Assembly: GCF_900128895.1 (NCBI RefSeq)
Contig: NZ_FSQW01000001.1
Span: 1,178,001-1,242,000, forward strand
Source of the DNA: Parasphingorhabdus marina DSM 22363
GTDB taxonomy: Bacteria > Pseudomonadota > Alphaproteobacteria > Sphingomonadales > Sphingomonadaceae
DNA: 64,000 bases
Reading direction: 5' to 3'
Of this stretch, positions 17,887 through 26,840 are shown in pieces. How positions within the stretch are numbered: position 1 is the stretch's first letter; the number at the start of each line of letters is the position of its first letter. Under the pieces are notes generated by a model. The model did not search any database and had not been told where the DNA came from. It saw only the letters and a list, made by a program, of their open reading frames with translations. The position numbers and the translations under genes are program-made.

Positions 17887-18486
17887 TCAGGGGAGGGGAC
17901 GACCATTCCACTGTTCCAGCTCCGCAGGCGTATCAATATCCGTCAGCTCGTGTGGGGCAGCAGCAATAACCCTGGCCTCTGCGATCAGATCCCGCGCGCC
18001 GGCGTCGCCGGACAGACTGGCCAGCTTGGCAAAATGCCGGGATCCGAACAGGGCAGGGGGAGAGCGTTTGTCACCTTCGGTGGCACACAGAATTGCACCG
18101 GTACTCTCGTTGCGGAACGCCGCAACGAGCTGATCCAGCAAGGCGCCCGACACAAAGGGCATGTCCGCGAGGCAGATCAGCAGGCCATCCGCTTCCATCT
18201 GTTGCGCATGACGGGCGGCCAGTGCGACCGATGTGGCCATCCCGGCACGCGCCTCCGGATTCATCACAATGTCAAAGCCCAGGTTGGTCCAGGCAGGAAT
18301 ACACAAGCATGAGTCAGACGAAACAATCGCAATTTTGTCTGCAAAATCCATGTTTTGCAACGTTTCGGCCACATGGAGACCCAGCTTTCGGCCGTGCAGA
18401 TCCTGCGCCAGCTTGTCCTGTTCGCCAAACCGGAGGGACTGCCCGGCGGCCAGCAGAGCCGCGCAGATGCGATGTGAACCGGCCAT
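17887..18486 (-). CDS. MobA/MocA-like nucleotidyltransferase
   Basis: A 199-residue NTP transferase. The signature LLAAGQSLRFGEQDKL near the N-terminus binds the nucleotide, and LLICLADMPFVSGALL is the metal-binding DMP motif. The position as the last gene of a molybdenum hydroxylase cluster suggests it adds CMP (MocA) or GMP (MobA) to molybdopterin; MocA is favoured because xanthine-dehydrogenase-type enzymes use the cytosine form. Only 21 nt separate it from the upstream cytochrome gene. Confidence 0.85.
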   Translation of the reverse strand: MAGSHRICAALLAAGQSLRFGEQDKLAQDLHGRKLGLHVAETLQNMDFADKIAIVSSDSCLCIPAWTNLGFDIVMNPEARAGMATSVALAARHAQQMEADGLLICLADMPFVSGALLDQLVAAFRNESTGAILCATEGDKRSPPALFGSRHFAKLASLSGDAGARDLIAEARVIAAAPHELTDIDTPAELEQWNGRPLP

Positions 18487-18507
18487 GGGGTGCAGATGCC
18501 CCGGTCG

Positions 18508-18984
18508 TTAATCCGACCCGGTGGTAGCCAGCCAGGCGATCACCGCCTTGCGCCGGTCCGGATCGGGCAGGGCGCCGGCCACCATGGTGGTGCCGGGAAC
18601 CTTTCCTGTCGGGTCGGCCAGATAGGCATCCAGCTCGGCCTCGGTCCAGGTCAGCCTCGATGCCAGAAGCGCTTCGGAATAGGGGAAGCCTTCGACCGCA
18701 CCTGCTTTCGCGCCAACAATGCCGGCAAGATTGGGGCCGGCCATGGCCGCAGCATCGGGTTCCACCGCATGGCAGCCCGAGCAGGTGGCAAATACGGTTT
18801 CACCGGTTGCGACCAGATCCGTTTCCGTACCTGCTTCTTCATCCGTCGCAGCGGCGACTGGCTGTGCCGCCTCACCGGGTTCGCGCACGACAATCTGTTC
18901 GACCGGTCCGGGTGCCGGGTCGCTGCCACAGCTTGCCAGTGCAAATGCCAGACCGACGGCCATCACGTGTGTTGAGATTTTCAT
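18508..18984 (-). CDS. Lipoprotein c-type cytochrome
   Basis: A 158-residue monohaem cytochrome. The lipobox ALASC places the lipidated Cys at 19, a low-complexity acidic/Ala linker follows, then the haem site CSGCH at 68-72 and the probable axial Met134 in VPGTTM. It is the likely periplasmic electron acceptor for the Mo hydroxylase encoded directly upstream. The ATG at 18984 has GGAG at eight bases; a TTG ten codons earlier would overlap the Mo-subunit gene and is less likely. Confidence 0.88.
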   Translation of the reverse strand: MKISTHVMAVGLAFALASCGSDPAPGPVEQIVVREPGEAAQPVAAATDEEAGTETDLVATGETVFATCSGCHAVEPDAAAMAGPNLAGIVGAKAGAVEGFPYSEALLASRLTWTEAELDAYLADPTGKVPGTTMVAGALPDPDRRKAVIAWLATTGSD

Positions 18985-19006
18985 TCGGGAACTCCGCTCG
19001 GATTGA

Positions 19007-21214
19007 TCAGGCAAATTTGTGTTTGGCTAGGGGCAATTCCCGCAAGCGCTTGCCGGTTGCAGCGAATACCGCATTGGTGACGGCCGGGGCCAGTGGGGGC
19101 AATCCGGGTTCTCCCGCACCGCCCAGCCGCTTGGCATCGCCATTGATGATCTTCACCGCAATTTCCGGGGACTCGTCGATGCGGAGCATCTTGTAATTGT
19201 GGAAATTACTTTGCTGGACCGCGCCGTTCTTGACCGAGATTTCGCCATAAAGGGCAGCTGTCAGACCATAGATAATACTGCTTTCCATCTGTGCGGCAAA
19301 CCCGTCCGGGTTCATCGCATAGCCAGGATCGGCGCAGCAGAATACCTTGGTGACCCGGGGCTTCGGCCCGCTCATGTCAATCTCGGCAACCTCGGCGACA
19401 ATCGTGCCGAATGACGGGACAAAGGCAATGCCGCGGCCGTGCTTTTCGGGAAGCTCTCTGCCCCAGTCCGACATTTCGGCCACGCCGTCCAGAACGGCCA
19501 GATGCCGCGGTGATCCCGCGAGCAGTTCGCGGCGATATTCATAGGGATCCTTGTTCGCGGCATGGGCCATTTCGTCGACAAAGGATTCGATGAAATAGCT
19601 TTGCTGGCTGTGGTCGACCGATCGCCAGGGGCCAAAGCGCAAATGCATCGGCACGTCGATCTTCCGGATCCGGTGATTGGCGATATTGTAATAGGGGACG
19701 GTCGGTGCATCGGCCGGGTCAAACAAATGCGTGTGAATATTGTCCCAGCTGACCGCTTTGCCGTCCTTGTCGAGTCCGGCCTTGAACCGGCTCATTGCGG
19801 AGGGGCGATAGAAATCCTGCTGGGTATCTTCTTCGCGCGAGAAGATGACCTTGACCGGATAGCCCGCGGCCTTGGTCAGTCTGACGGCCATCACAATGGC
19901 GTCTTCCTCCGACCGGCGTCCAAAGCCGCCGCCGAGAAAGGCATTGTGCAGAGTGACATTTTCCATGTCGATGCCGAGCGTGTCGGCTATGGTTGAACGG
20001 GCGCCCAGCGGAGACTGCGTGCCGGTCCACACATCGCATTTGCCGTCACGCAGCCATGCCGTGCAATTCATTGGCTCCATCGTGGCATGCGCGAGGAACG
20101 GCGCCTTATATTCCGCTTCGAGCTGGATATCGGCCGAGGCAAAGGCATTTCCGGTATCCCCTTCTTCGGTTTCCACATCGCCGCCGTCAGTTCCGGCGTC
20201 GTCCAGCGCCGCTGTATAACGGGCAAAAATCGCGTCCTGATCCAGACTGTCGCCCTCTGTAGCCGACCATTTGGTTTGCACGCTGTTCAGCGCCTGCTGG
20301 GCCTGCCAGTAGCCATCCGCGATCACCGCGACAAAATCCCCCATATTGAGAATTTGCAGGACGCCGGGCATGGCCCTGGCCGTGGCCGCGTCGATGGAAT
20401 CGGCGGTGGCGCCGACGACCGGAGCTGCCTTGACCGCCGCATATTTCATGTCGGGAATATCGGCATCGACACCAAAAATCGCGCTGCCATCCACCTTGGG
20501 CGGAATGTCTTTACGGGCTATTGGCTTGCCCATCAATTTGAAATCCTTAGGATTTTTCAGCTTTGGTTTGGCGGGCAGGCTCTGTTCGGCCGCTGCCGCC
20601 GCAAAGGTTGCATAGGGTTCGGATTTTCCGGACTTGTCGTGAATGAGCATGCTCTTTTCGGTCCGGATCTCGCTGACCGGTACATCCCATTCGTCTGCAG
20701 CCGAAGCCATGAGCATCTCGCGTGCGGCAGCTCCCGCTGTCCGCATGCCACGTTGCCCGGTGCCGCGGATCGAGAAGCTGCCACCGGTAATTTGCAGGTT
20801 CATCGCCTGGGCCAGCTTCAGAAACGAACCTTGTACCGTGGGTTCGAGTATCGCCGGCACTTCCAGTGTCGGTGCGAGAAATTCCCGGCCAATATCGGCG
20901 GATACAAATTTGCCGATGCCCGGCGCTTCCATGATTTCGACCTTGTCCCAGTCGGCATCCAGCTCGTCGGCCAGCATCTGGGCAAGGGCGGTATGCGCGC
21001 CCTGTCCCATCTCGGCATGGGGGACGATCGCAGTCACGACATTATCGGTGCCGATCTTGACCCAGCTGTTGATCAGCTCTTCGCCTTCGCCTTTCGCCAG
21101 CGTGCCCTTCAGTTCGTCGACCGGGTTACCCGGGCGAACAGCCACGCCAACCACCAGGGCGCCGCCGGTCAGTACACCGGCGCCAATAAAGGCTCGTCTT
21201 GTCCACTTGCCCAT
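19007..21214 (-). CDS. Molybdopterin-binding subunit, IorB-like xanthine dehydrogenase family
   Basis: A 735-residue large subunit with a twin-arginine signal (WTRRAFIGAGVLTGGAL), so the folded enzyme is exported. AEMGQGAHTALAQML and LGGGFGRRSEED are cofactor-contact motifs and GAGEPGLPPLAP near the C-terminus holds the catalytic Glu. This is the single-chain IorB-type arrangement (isoquinoline 1-oxidoreductase beta), which pairs with a small [2Fe-2S] subunit and cytochrome c rather than NAD. Aldehydes or N-heterocycles are the usual substrates; the real one is unknown. The ATG has GAGGAGG upstream. Confidence 0.92.
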   Translation of the reverse strand: MGKWTRRAFIGAGVLTGGALVVGVAVRPGNPVDELKGTLAKGEGEELINSWVKIGTDNVVTAIVPHAEMGQGAHTALAQMLADELDADWDKVEIMEAPGIGKFVSADIGREFLAPTLEVPAILEPTVQGSFLKLAQAMNLQITGGSFSIRGTGQRGMRTAGAAAREMLMASAADEWDVPVSEIRTEKSMLIHDKSGKSEPYATFAAAAAEQSLPAKPKLKNPKDFKLMGKPIARKDIPPKVDGSAIFGVDADIPDMKYAAVKAAPVVGATADSIDAATARAMPGVLQILNMGDFVAVIADGYWQAQQALNSVQTKWSATEGDSLDQDAIFARYTAALDDAGTDGGDVETEEGDTGNAFASADIQLEAEYKAPFLAHATMEPMNCTAWLRDGKCDVWTGTQSPLGARSTIADTLGIDMENVTLHNAFLGGGFGRRSEEDAIVMAVRLTKAAGYPVKVIFSREEDTQQDFYRPSAMSRFKAGLDKDGKAVSWDNIHTHLFDPADAPTVPYYNIANHRIRKIDVPMHLRFGPWRSVDHSQQSYFIESFVDEMAHAANKDPYEYRRELLAGSPRHLAVLDGVAEMSDWGRELPEKHGRGIAFVPSFGTIVAEVAEIDMSGPKPRVTKVFCCADPGYAMNPDGFAAQMESSIIYGLTAALYGEISVKNGAVQQSNFHNYKMLRIDESPEIAVKIINGDAKRLGGAGEPGLPPLAPAVTNAVFAATGKRLRELPLAKHKFA

Positions 21215-21216
21215 GA

Positions 21217-21696
21217 TTACGCCTCCTCTGTGCTGGCGGTTTTTGCACCAGCCGCGACCTTGATCGCTTTCCGGATTCGCGGATAAGTACCGCAGCGGCA
21301 GATATTGCCCTTCATGGCTGCATCGATCTGCTCGTCACTGGGACTGGGATTGTCGCGGAGCAGCGCCGTCGCGGACATGATCTGGCCGGACTGGCAATAA
21401 CCGCATTGCGGGACCTGCTCCGATATCCAGGCTTGCTGCACATTGGTAAGCGTCCCGTCTTCGGCGGCCAGACCTTCGATCGTGGTGATCGCCTTGCCTT
21501 CGGCGGCAGAGACGGGTGTCGAGCAACTGCGGATTGGCTTGCCATCAAGATGCACTGTGCAGGCGCCGCACTGGGCGATGCCGCAGCCGAATTTGGTGCC
21601 GGACATTTTGAGATTTTCCCGGACAACCCAGAGAATGGGTGTGTTCGGATCGACGTCGACCTCCTGGGTCGTGCCGTTAACATTCAGCTTGATCAT
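21217..21696 (-). CDS. [2Fe-2S] subunit of molybdenum hydroxylase (IorA-like)
   Basis: A 159-residue protein with two [2Fe-2S] clusters. The plant-ferredoxin-type N-terminal cluster uses Cys38, 43, 46 and 58 ([10 protein letters not shown]...SC); the helical C-terminal cluster uses Cys98, 101, 133 and 135 (QCGYC and CRCG). It passes electrons from the Mo centre outward. The ATG at 21696 with AGGTGAG nine bases upstream is preferred over an in-frame upstream start. It ends 2 nt before the Mo subunit begins and has no signal, so it must be carried out with the Tat-tagged partner. Confidence 0.93.
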   Translation of the reverse strand: MIKLNVNGTTQEVDVDPNTPILWVVRENLKMSGTKFGCGIAQCGACTVHLDGKPIRSCSTPVSAAEGKAITTIEGLAAEDGTLTNVQQAWISEQVPQCGYCQSGQIMSATALLRDNPSPSDEQIDAAMKGNICRCGTYPRIRKAIKVAAGAKTASTEEA

Positions 21697-21795
21697 GAAA
21701 ATGTGCTCACCTTGTTTGCATGGCAATCTGCAACTTATAGGCGCAATCTGACCGATTGACCAGCAGATTGTCCGCCGCTACCCCTGACAAAATTG

Positions 21796-22749
21796 TCATT
21801 CTTCGCTGCTGCGGCGGCACATGGAACGATGATATTCCGCCGTAACTTCCGCCACCACGGACAGCGCCAGCGTGTCGGGGTCGCGCGAGGAATGGAACAG
21901 GCCGATCGGCGCATGGATTGATGCAATCTGCTCGGCTGTTGCCCCGAGCGCGGCCAGCGTTTCCTTTCTCCGGGCATGAGCCAGTTTGCCGCCCATGGCT
22001 CCGATATAGAAATGCGGAAGCCCCAGTGCATGCTCCATCAAATGGCCCTCCCAGTCATGATCGTGGAACATGAATATGATCGCTGTCCATGGATCGGCAG
22101 AGAGCTGAGCAGTATCCCGGGGCGTTTTCAACAGGCGCGCCTCAAATCCCCCCTCGTCCAGCTCCTTGACCAGCTGCTCGTCGGAGGAATGGAAGGCTAC
22201 GTCCATTTTCATGGATTCCGCCATGCGGGCGACCTTGACGCTGGCCGCACCGTGACCTGCAATCAGCAGCTTCGGCGATGGCCAGTGCGCGACTTCCACA
22301 TGGTCCTGATCCTGACGCCAGACCGTTTCTCGCGGCTCTTCAAGAAACTCACCGGCGCCAGAGTTGCAGGGCAGGCGTAATCCGAAGGGCTCTCGGCGGG
22401 CGAGGGCGTCGTTACAATGTGCCACCAGCCCATCGTCGCCAATTGGCAGGAAATGAATGTCGAGGCCGCCACCGCAGGGCAGGCGGATATCCAGATAGGG
22501 CGAGCCTTCTCCGAACCGGACCACGCGCGGGCAGTTTTCTGCCAATACGCTTTGCGCTTCGGCGACAACTGCCGCTTCGATACATCCGCCGGATAGCGAT
22601 CCTGTGAAACGGCCGTCGTCGCTCACCGCCATATGCGCTCCCGGATCGCGCATCGAAGACCCGGATACGCTGGCCACCGTGACCAGCACGCAGCGCTGAC
22701 CTTTGTTCAGTGCGTCTGAAAGAAAGCGAAAAATGTCCTTGTTGTCCAA
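21796..22749 (-). CDS. XdhC/CoxI-family molybdenum cofactor insertion chaperone
   Basis: Two domains are visible: an N-terminal XdhC/CoxI domain (VASVSGSSMRDPGAHM, SLSGGCIEAAV) and a C-terminal Rossmann-like domain (KLLIAGHGAASVKVARMAE, HFYIGAMGGKLAHARR). XdhC proteins bind and sulphurate the Mo cofactor before insertion. The TTG at 22749 with AGGA seven bases upstream gives a family-like start (317 residues); the frame is open to a TTG at 22809. It lies 99 bp upstream of the [2Fe-2S] subunit gene on the same strand and is divergent from the M20 peptidase. Confidence 0.87.
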   Translation of the reverse strand: MDNKDIFRFLSDALNKGQRCVLVTVASVSGSSMRDPGAHMAVSDDGRFTGSLSGGCIEAAVVAEAQSVLAENCPRVVRFGEGSPYLDIRLPCGGGLDIHFLPIGDDGLVAHCNDALARREPFGLRLPCNSGAGEFLEEPRETVWRQDQDHVEVAHWPSPKLLIAGHGAASVKVARMAESMKMDVAFHSSDEQLVKELDEGGFEARLLKTPRDTAQLSADPWTAIIFMFHDHDWEGHLMEHALGLPHFYIGAMGGKLAHARRKETLAALGATAEQIASIHAPIGLFHSSRDPDTLALSVVAEVTAEYHRSMCRRSSEE

Positions 22750-22918
22750 CAGCGGATCCTGTGCACGGGAATTTGTGGATTGCCCTACCGCTGTTGCGGA
22801 TGGAGGCAAGGTCCGTCAAGCCCATGCTGGGATGACATCAGGTCATTCCATATCCGAATTTGCTTTCCCGCCAATTTTCGCAGAAGAAACGACGATTACA
22901 TTTCGGGGAGCTCACCAC

Positions 22919-24238
22919 ATGAAAATTGTCCAAGCTGTGATTTTGACCCTGTTGGCTGGATTGCCAGAGTTGAGCGGTTTTTCGATAGTTTCGGCGCATG
23001 CCCGGGGGGTGGACGGGCCGGTGAAGGTTGACACTGCCGGAGCCGAGCAGGTGATCGGAAAATTGTCACAGGATCCTCGGGTCCGGTCCGCTTTCCGGTC
23101 GATCGAGGTAATGGATGCCTATAATGTCGAGCGCTTGATTGCCTTGACCGAAATTCCCGCCCCGCCATTCAAGGAAGTCGCGCGCGCGAAAAAACTGGTG
23201 GAAGGATTAAGAGCCGCCGGGCTGGAAAACGCGCAGCTGGATGCCGTGGGTAACGCCGTGGCGAGGCGCCCGGGCAGGTCCGGCGATCGAACCATCGCAG
23301 TGGTTGCGCATATCGATACGGTTTTCCCGGAAGAAACCGACGTCACAGTACGCCGGGAAGGCAATATCTACCATGCACCGGGAATAGGTGACAATACACG
23401 CGGGTTGATCGTCTTGCTGACATTGGCTGAGATCATGGAAAAGCACGCGCTTTCGACGGATGCCGATATTCTCTTCGTCGGATCGGTCGGTGAGGAGGGG
23501 CTTGGTGATCTGCGGGGCGTGCGCCACCTGTTCCGCGACGGCGGACCAGAGATTGACAGTTTTATCGCCGTTGACGGTGGCTCCCCCGACCGGCTGGTAA
23601 CCGAAGCTGTTGGGTCCAACCGATACCGGGTAACGTTCAGCGGTCCGGGCGGTCATTCCTATGGCGCATTTGGCCGCGCCCATCCGCACCAGGCACTGGG
23701 CGATGCCATCACCCGCTTTACGCAGGCGGGTCGTGAGATTTCGGCAAAAGGAACCAAATCCACGTTTTCGATCGGGCGGATCGGTGGCGGGACCTCAATC
23801 AACTCGATCCCGTTCAGCAGCTGGATGGAGGTCGACATGCGCTCGGCGGACGTGACGAAGCTGGAAGAGCTGGACACCGCGTTTCACAAGGCAATGAATG
23901 AAGCGCTTGATTCAGAAAATCGTCGCCGCGCCGGTAACGCGGCACTGAATCTGGACATTCGGTCGGTGGGTAAACGGCCGGCGGGCAGCAGCAGCGAGGG
24001 GAGCAATTTGTTCCACCATGCCAGCGCCGCCATGCGTCATCTTGGCGTTGAGCCGCGGGTCAGTGCATCGTCCACCGATGCCAATATCCCGCTTTCGCTC
24101 GACATTCCGGCGGTGACGATGAACCGGGGCGGAATCAGCCGCAATGCTCACGCCCCAAATGAATCCTGGGAAAATCGCGACGCCCATGTCGCTATTCAGA
24201 TATTGCTGCTGACATTGCTGGCCGAAGCTGGGCGCTGA
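22919..24238 (+). CDS. Exported M20-family metallopeptidase
   Basis: A 439-residue di-zinc exopeptidase with an N-terminal signal peptide (AVILTLLAGLPELSGFSIV). Metal and catalytic residues are visible: HID in VVAHIDTVFPEE, GIGDN, the Glu pair in VGSVGEEG, Asp in FIAVDGG and the late His in RNAHAPNE. The dimerisation domain contains FSGPGGHSYGAFG. It probably trims peptides in the periplasm. The ATG at 22919 has GGGGAG eight bases upstream; the open frame extends upstream to 22703 across the divergent gene, which is not plausible. Confidence 0.88.
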   Translation: MKIVQAVILTLLAGLPELSGFSIVSAHARGVDGPVKVDTAGAEQVIGKLSQDPRVRSAFRSIEVMDAYNVERLIALTEIPAPPFKEVARAKKLVEGLRAAGLENAQLDAVGNAVARRPGRSGDRTIAVVAHIDTVFPEETDVTVRREGNIYHAPGIGDNTRGLIVLLTLAEIMEKHALSTDADILFVGSVGEEGLGDLRGVRHLFRDGGPEIDSFIAVDGGSPDRLVTEAVGSNRYRVTFSGPGGHSYGAFGRAHPHQALGDAITRFTQAGREISAKGTKSTFSIGRIGGGTSINSIPFSSWMEVDMRSADVTKLEELDTAFHKAMNEALDSENRRRAGNAALNLDIRSVGKRPAGSSSEGSNLFHHASAAMRHLGVEPRVSASSTDANIPLSLDIPAVTMNRGGISRNAHAPNESWENRDAHVAIQILLLTLLAEAGR

Positions 24239-24300
24239 TCCGAGCCGGGTATCCTGTTTCGTTCCCGTGCAAACTCCGCTGAAGGGCAACCGTGACAGGC

Positions 24301-24696
24301 TTATCGATGATTTGCCATCGAGCCAATGGCATCCCGAACCCATGATACAAGCCCGTGCTTGGCCGTTTGTGTCAATCGCCAGTTCGGCTCGTTGGCAGAT
24401 GCCTGCGTCAGCAAACCACGTTCGACCAGCAACGCCAGATATCGGCGAACGGATGAAAGCGGCATATTGTTCCGCTCGGCAAGCGCGGTCGCGGAGCTGT
24501 CCATGCGCTCTGATTCTGCAACAAAAAGATCCAGAAGCAGGTCCCAGCCGGGCTCTCCCCAGTCCAGCTGCTGCATGAACTGTTTTCGCTTCCTGTTTTG
24601 CAAGAGGATCATCTTGGCAAGATCCTTGATGGGATCGGCGGATTCGTGATTCGACACGGCATTTTGATTGCGATCAGCCTTGTCCGAATATTTCAT
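24301..24696 (-). CDS. Winged helix-turn-helix DNA-binding protein
   Basis: A 131-residue regulator. The central helix-turn-helix is in AERNNMPLSSVRRYLALLVERG followed by the wing (LTQASANEPNWRLTQTAK), a MarR/IclR-like winged helix. No ligand or second domain is visible. The ATG at 24696 follows AGGGGAAG at good spacing; the open frame extends to 24759 but without a better start. It stands alone with a 345-bp AT-rich region upstream, so it may control itself or a remote target. Confidence 0.72.
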   Translation of the reverse strand: MKYSDKADRNQNAVSNHESADPIKDLAKMILLQNRKRKQFMQQLDWGEPGWDLLLDLFVAESERMDSSATALAERNNMPLSSVRRYLALLVERGLLTQASANEPNWRLTQTAKHGLVSWVRDAIGSMANHR

Positions 24697-25040
24697 GTTG
24701 CGCTTCCCCTTTTTGCAATGGTCATCGGAAACTCCCGGGCCATTGAATTGTTCCGGCATCCCGGGGAGGGGTGAAATGGCGGATGGCAGACGTTTTTTTC
24801 AGCGAGACCCGAAGCGGGAACAACGGCCGAATTGTGATTGTTTTTACCGTCAGAACTTCCAACGAAAATTTTCGTCAATATTTCATCTGTGAAATTAAAT
24901 ATCATGTCTTGGCACTGAACTGCAATAAAAGTTTGGAGTTTTCTATGCAACCGCGCACCGGTGCACCACTATCCAAATAAAGATGCATTTGTCATTCGCC
25001 GGAATTCTGAAACAACGTGCGATTTTGGGCAGTAATCCGG
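24697..25040. other. AT-rich intergenic region with no convincing gene
   Basis: This 344-bp gap separates two minus-strand genes. Around 24840-25010 it is clearly richer in A and T than the coding sequence around it. A 69-codon plus-strand frame (24771-24980) lacks a ribosome site, a family motif or typical codon use, so I do not call it. The gap must hold the promoter of the winged-helix gene. A 10-bp palindrome GCACCGGTGC spans 24955-24964. Confidence 0.5.
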
Positions 25041-25607
25041 TCAGCCCTCGAGTTCGATATCCCAGTAGAGCCAGTCATGCCAGGTTTCGTGCAGGAAATT
25101 GGGCGGAAAAGCCCGGCCATGTTCCTGCAACTGCCAGCTGGTCGGCTTGATCGGCTGTTTCGCCAGACTCATATGTGCCTCTTTCGGCGTCCGTCCGCCT
25201 TTTTTCAGATTGCAAGGCAGGCAGGCCGTGGCGACATTTTCCCATGTCGTGCGTCCCTTTTGCCGGCGCGGCACGACATGATCGAACGTGAGATTGTCCT
25301 CCGAACCGCAATATTGGCAAGTGAAACGGTCCCGGAGGAACAGATTGAACCGCGTAAATGCCGGATATTCGGAGGGTTTGACATAGTTTTTGAGCGCGAT
25401 GACCGAAGGGATTTTCATGTCCACGCTGGGGCTGTGCACTTCCCGTTCATAGCTGGATACAATGTCGACCCGGTCGAGAAAAACCGCCTTGATGGCCGTT
25501 TGCCAGGGCCACAGGCTCAGCGGATAATAGGACAGCGGGGTATAATCCGCATTCAAAACGAGTGACGGGCAACTTTCCGGGTGACGAACCAGATCCGGAT
25601 GATACAT
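25041..25607 (-). CDS. HNH endonuclease family protein
   Basis: A 188-residue protein from MYHPDLVRHP. The HNH/zinc core is intact: CQYCGSEDNLTFDHVVPRR, the Asn in TWENVATAC and CLPCN, giving two CxxC zinc pairs and the His-Asn-His residues. The N-terminal half (SLVLNADYTPLSYYPLSLW) is that of the conserved chromosomal HNH proteins found across alphaproteobacteria and cyanobacteria, whose role is unclear. The start at 25607 has AGGGA upstream. It is divergent from gluQ and not linked to restriction or phage genes. Confidence 0.85.
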   Translation of the reverse strand: MYHPDLVRHPESCPSLVLNADYTPLSYYPLSLWPWQTAIKAVFLDRVDIVSSYEREVHSPSVDMKIPSVIALKNYVKPSEYPAFTRFNLFLRDRFTCQYCGSEDNLTFDHVVPRRQKGRTTWENVATACLPCNLKKGGRTPKEAHMSLAKQPIKPTSWQLQEHGRAFPPNFLHETWHDWLYWDIELEG

Positions 25608-25717
25608 AAATTCCCTGCTCCCTTTGACTGTCCGGGCTTTTAGCCGCAAGAACATGTCATGGTCATTACATTCCAGCGTATGACAACATCATCGCGCGTG
25701 CTGCGTCAAGAGTCTAT

Positions 25718-26590
25718 ATGAAGCAAGATATGGTGGTCCGTTTTGCGCCCAGCCCCAACGGGTTGTTGCATTTGGGGCACGCTTATGCCGCGGTCATGGC
25801 CCACGACTTTGCCCGGGCAGAGGGTGGCAAAATCCTGTTGCGGATCGAGGATATCGACACACAAAGATGCCAGGAGGAATATGTCGATGCCATTTTCGCA
25901 GATCTGGCCTGGCTGGGTCTGACGTTCGACGAAGAGCCGCTGTTCCAGTCCCGGCGATTTGACTGCTATGCTGCGGCGCTGAAACGACTGGTCGCCATGG
26001 AAATGGTCTACCCCTGTTTCTGCAGCCGCTCCGATCTGCGCCGGCTTGAGGAACAGGGAGGGCTGGAATCAGGGCCGGATGGCCCGCTTTATCCCGGAAC
26101 CTGTCGTGAGCTGCCGGTGGAAGAGGTCGAAAGTCGCAGACAGACAGAAGCGCACAGCTGGCGGCTGAACAGCGGCAAGGCGTTGCGCCATCTGGGGGAG
26201 CTGCAATGGCATGACCGGCGATTCGGCACGGAGCAGGTCGATGCGGCGGTGCTCGGCGATGTCATTCTCCGGCCCAGGGAATTGCTGGTCAGTTACCATC
26301 TGGCGGTCGTGCTGGACGATGCTGCAGACGGAATATCGCATGTGGTGAGGGGAGAAGATCTGCGGGCCTCGACCCATGTCCATCGTATCCTGCAGGGCCT
26401 GCTGGATCTGCCGGTGCCGGACTATTGGCATCACCGTCTGTTGCTCGATGAAACCGGCAACAAATTGTCCAAAAGCCGCAAGTCTGCCTCATTGGCCGTA
26501 TTGCGGGAACAGGGTGTTTGCGGGCAAGAATTAGTCAGTGATTTGCGCAAAAAGACATTCCCTGTTGGAATCACGCTGTCGAAGGACTAA
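25718..26590 (+). CDS. gluQ: Glutamyl-Q tRNA(Asp) synthetase
   Basis: A 290-residue class I synthetase paralogue lacking the anticodon-binding domain of GltX. HLGH at 18-21 is the HIGH motif and KLSKS the KMSKS motif. The zinc site typical of GluQ is present (YPCFCSRSDL and later LYPGTCRE). It attaches glutamate to queuosine in tRNA(Asp). The queuosine link matches queF elsewhere in the window (42466). It lies 10 nt before the HIG1-domain gene. Confidence 0.93.
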   Translation: MKQDMVVRFAPSPNGLLHLGHAYAAVMAHDFARAEGGKILLRIEDIDTQRCQEEYVDAIFADLAWLGLTFDEEPLFQSRRFDCYAAALKRLVAMEMVYPCFCSRSDLRRLEEQGGLESGPDGPLYPGTCRELPVEEVESRRQTEAHSWRLNSGKALRHLGELQWHDRRFGTEQVDAAVLGDVILRPRELLVSYHLAVVLDDAADGISHVVRGEDLRASTHVHRILQGLLDLPVPDYWHHRLLLDETGNKLSKSRKSASLAVLREQGVCGQELVSDLRKKTFPVGITLSKD

Positions 26591-26599
26591 GTCTGACCT

Positions 26600-26830
26600 A
26601 TGAACATTGTAATTATCGCCATGATCGTGCTGGCCGCTGGTGCCGTTGTTTATGCTTTGGTGAAAGGCCTGATCGCCTTTGCCAATATGGAACCCGACGA
26701 TGTTGATGCCGAGGGTATCACCGCTTCCCACAAAAAGCAGAACCAGATGATGTTCGCCCGGGTCAAATATCAGGCCATAGCCGTTATTCTGGTGGCGCTG
26801 CTGCTGTTGATGGCGGGCGGCCAGACCTGA
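26600..26830 (+). CDS. HIG1-domain twin-transmembrane protein
   Basis: A 76-residue inner-membrane protein with two hydrophobic helices (IVIIAMIVLAAGAVVYALV and YQAIAVILVALLLLMAGG) separated by a short loop. The loop contains KKQNQMMFARVKYQ, matching the HIG1/Rcf1 family pattern, whose mitochondrial members bind cytochrome oxidase supercomplexes. A bacterial role in respiratory complexes is inferred only. It is 10 nt from gluQ and 10 nt from the adenosyltransferase. Confidence 0.82.
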   Translation: MNIVIIAMIVLAAGAVVYALVKGLIAFANMEPDDVDAEGITASHKKQNQMMFARVKYQAIAVILVALLLLMAGGQT

Positions 26831-26840
26831 CCGGCACTTC

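Noticed and set aside
20087-21286. A 399-codon plus-strand frame opposite the Mo subunit gene
   Set aside because: The opposite strand encodes clear xanthine dehydrogenase motifs and a Tat signal; this frame has none.
24771-24980. Small 69-codon plus-strand frame in the AT-rich gap
   Set aside because: No ribosome-binding site, no family motif, and atypical composition; more likely random in AT-rich sequence.
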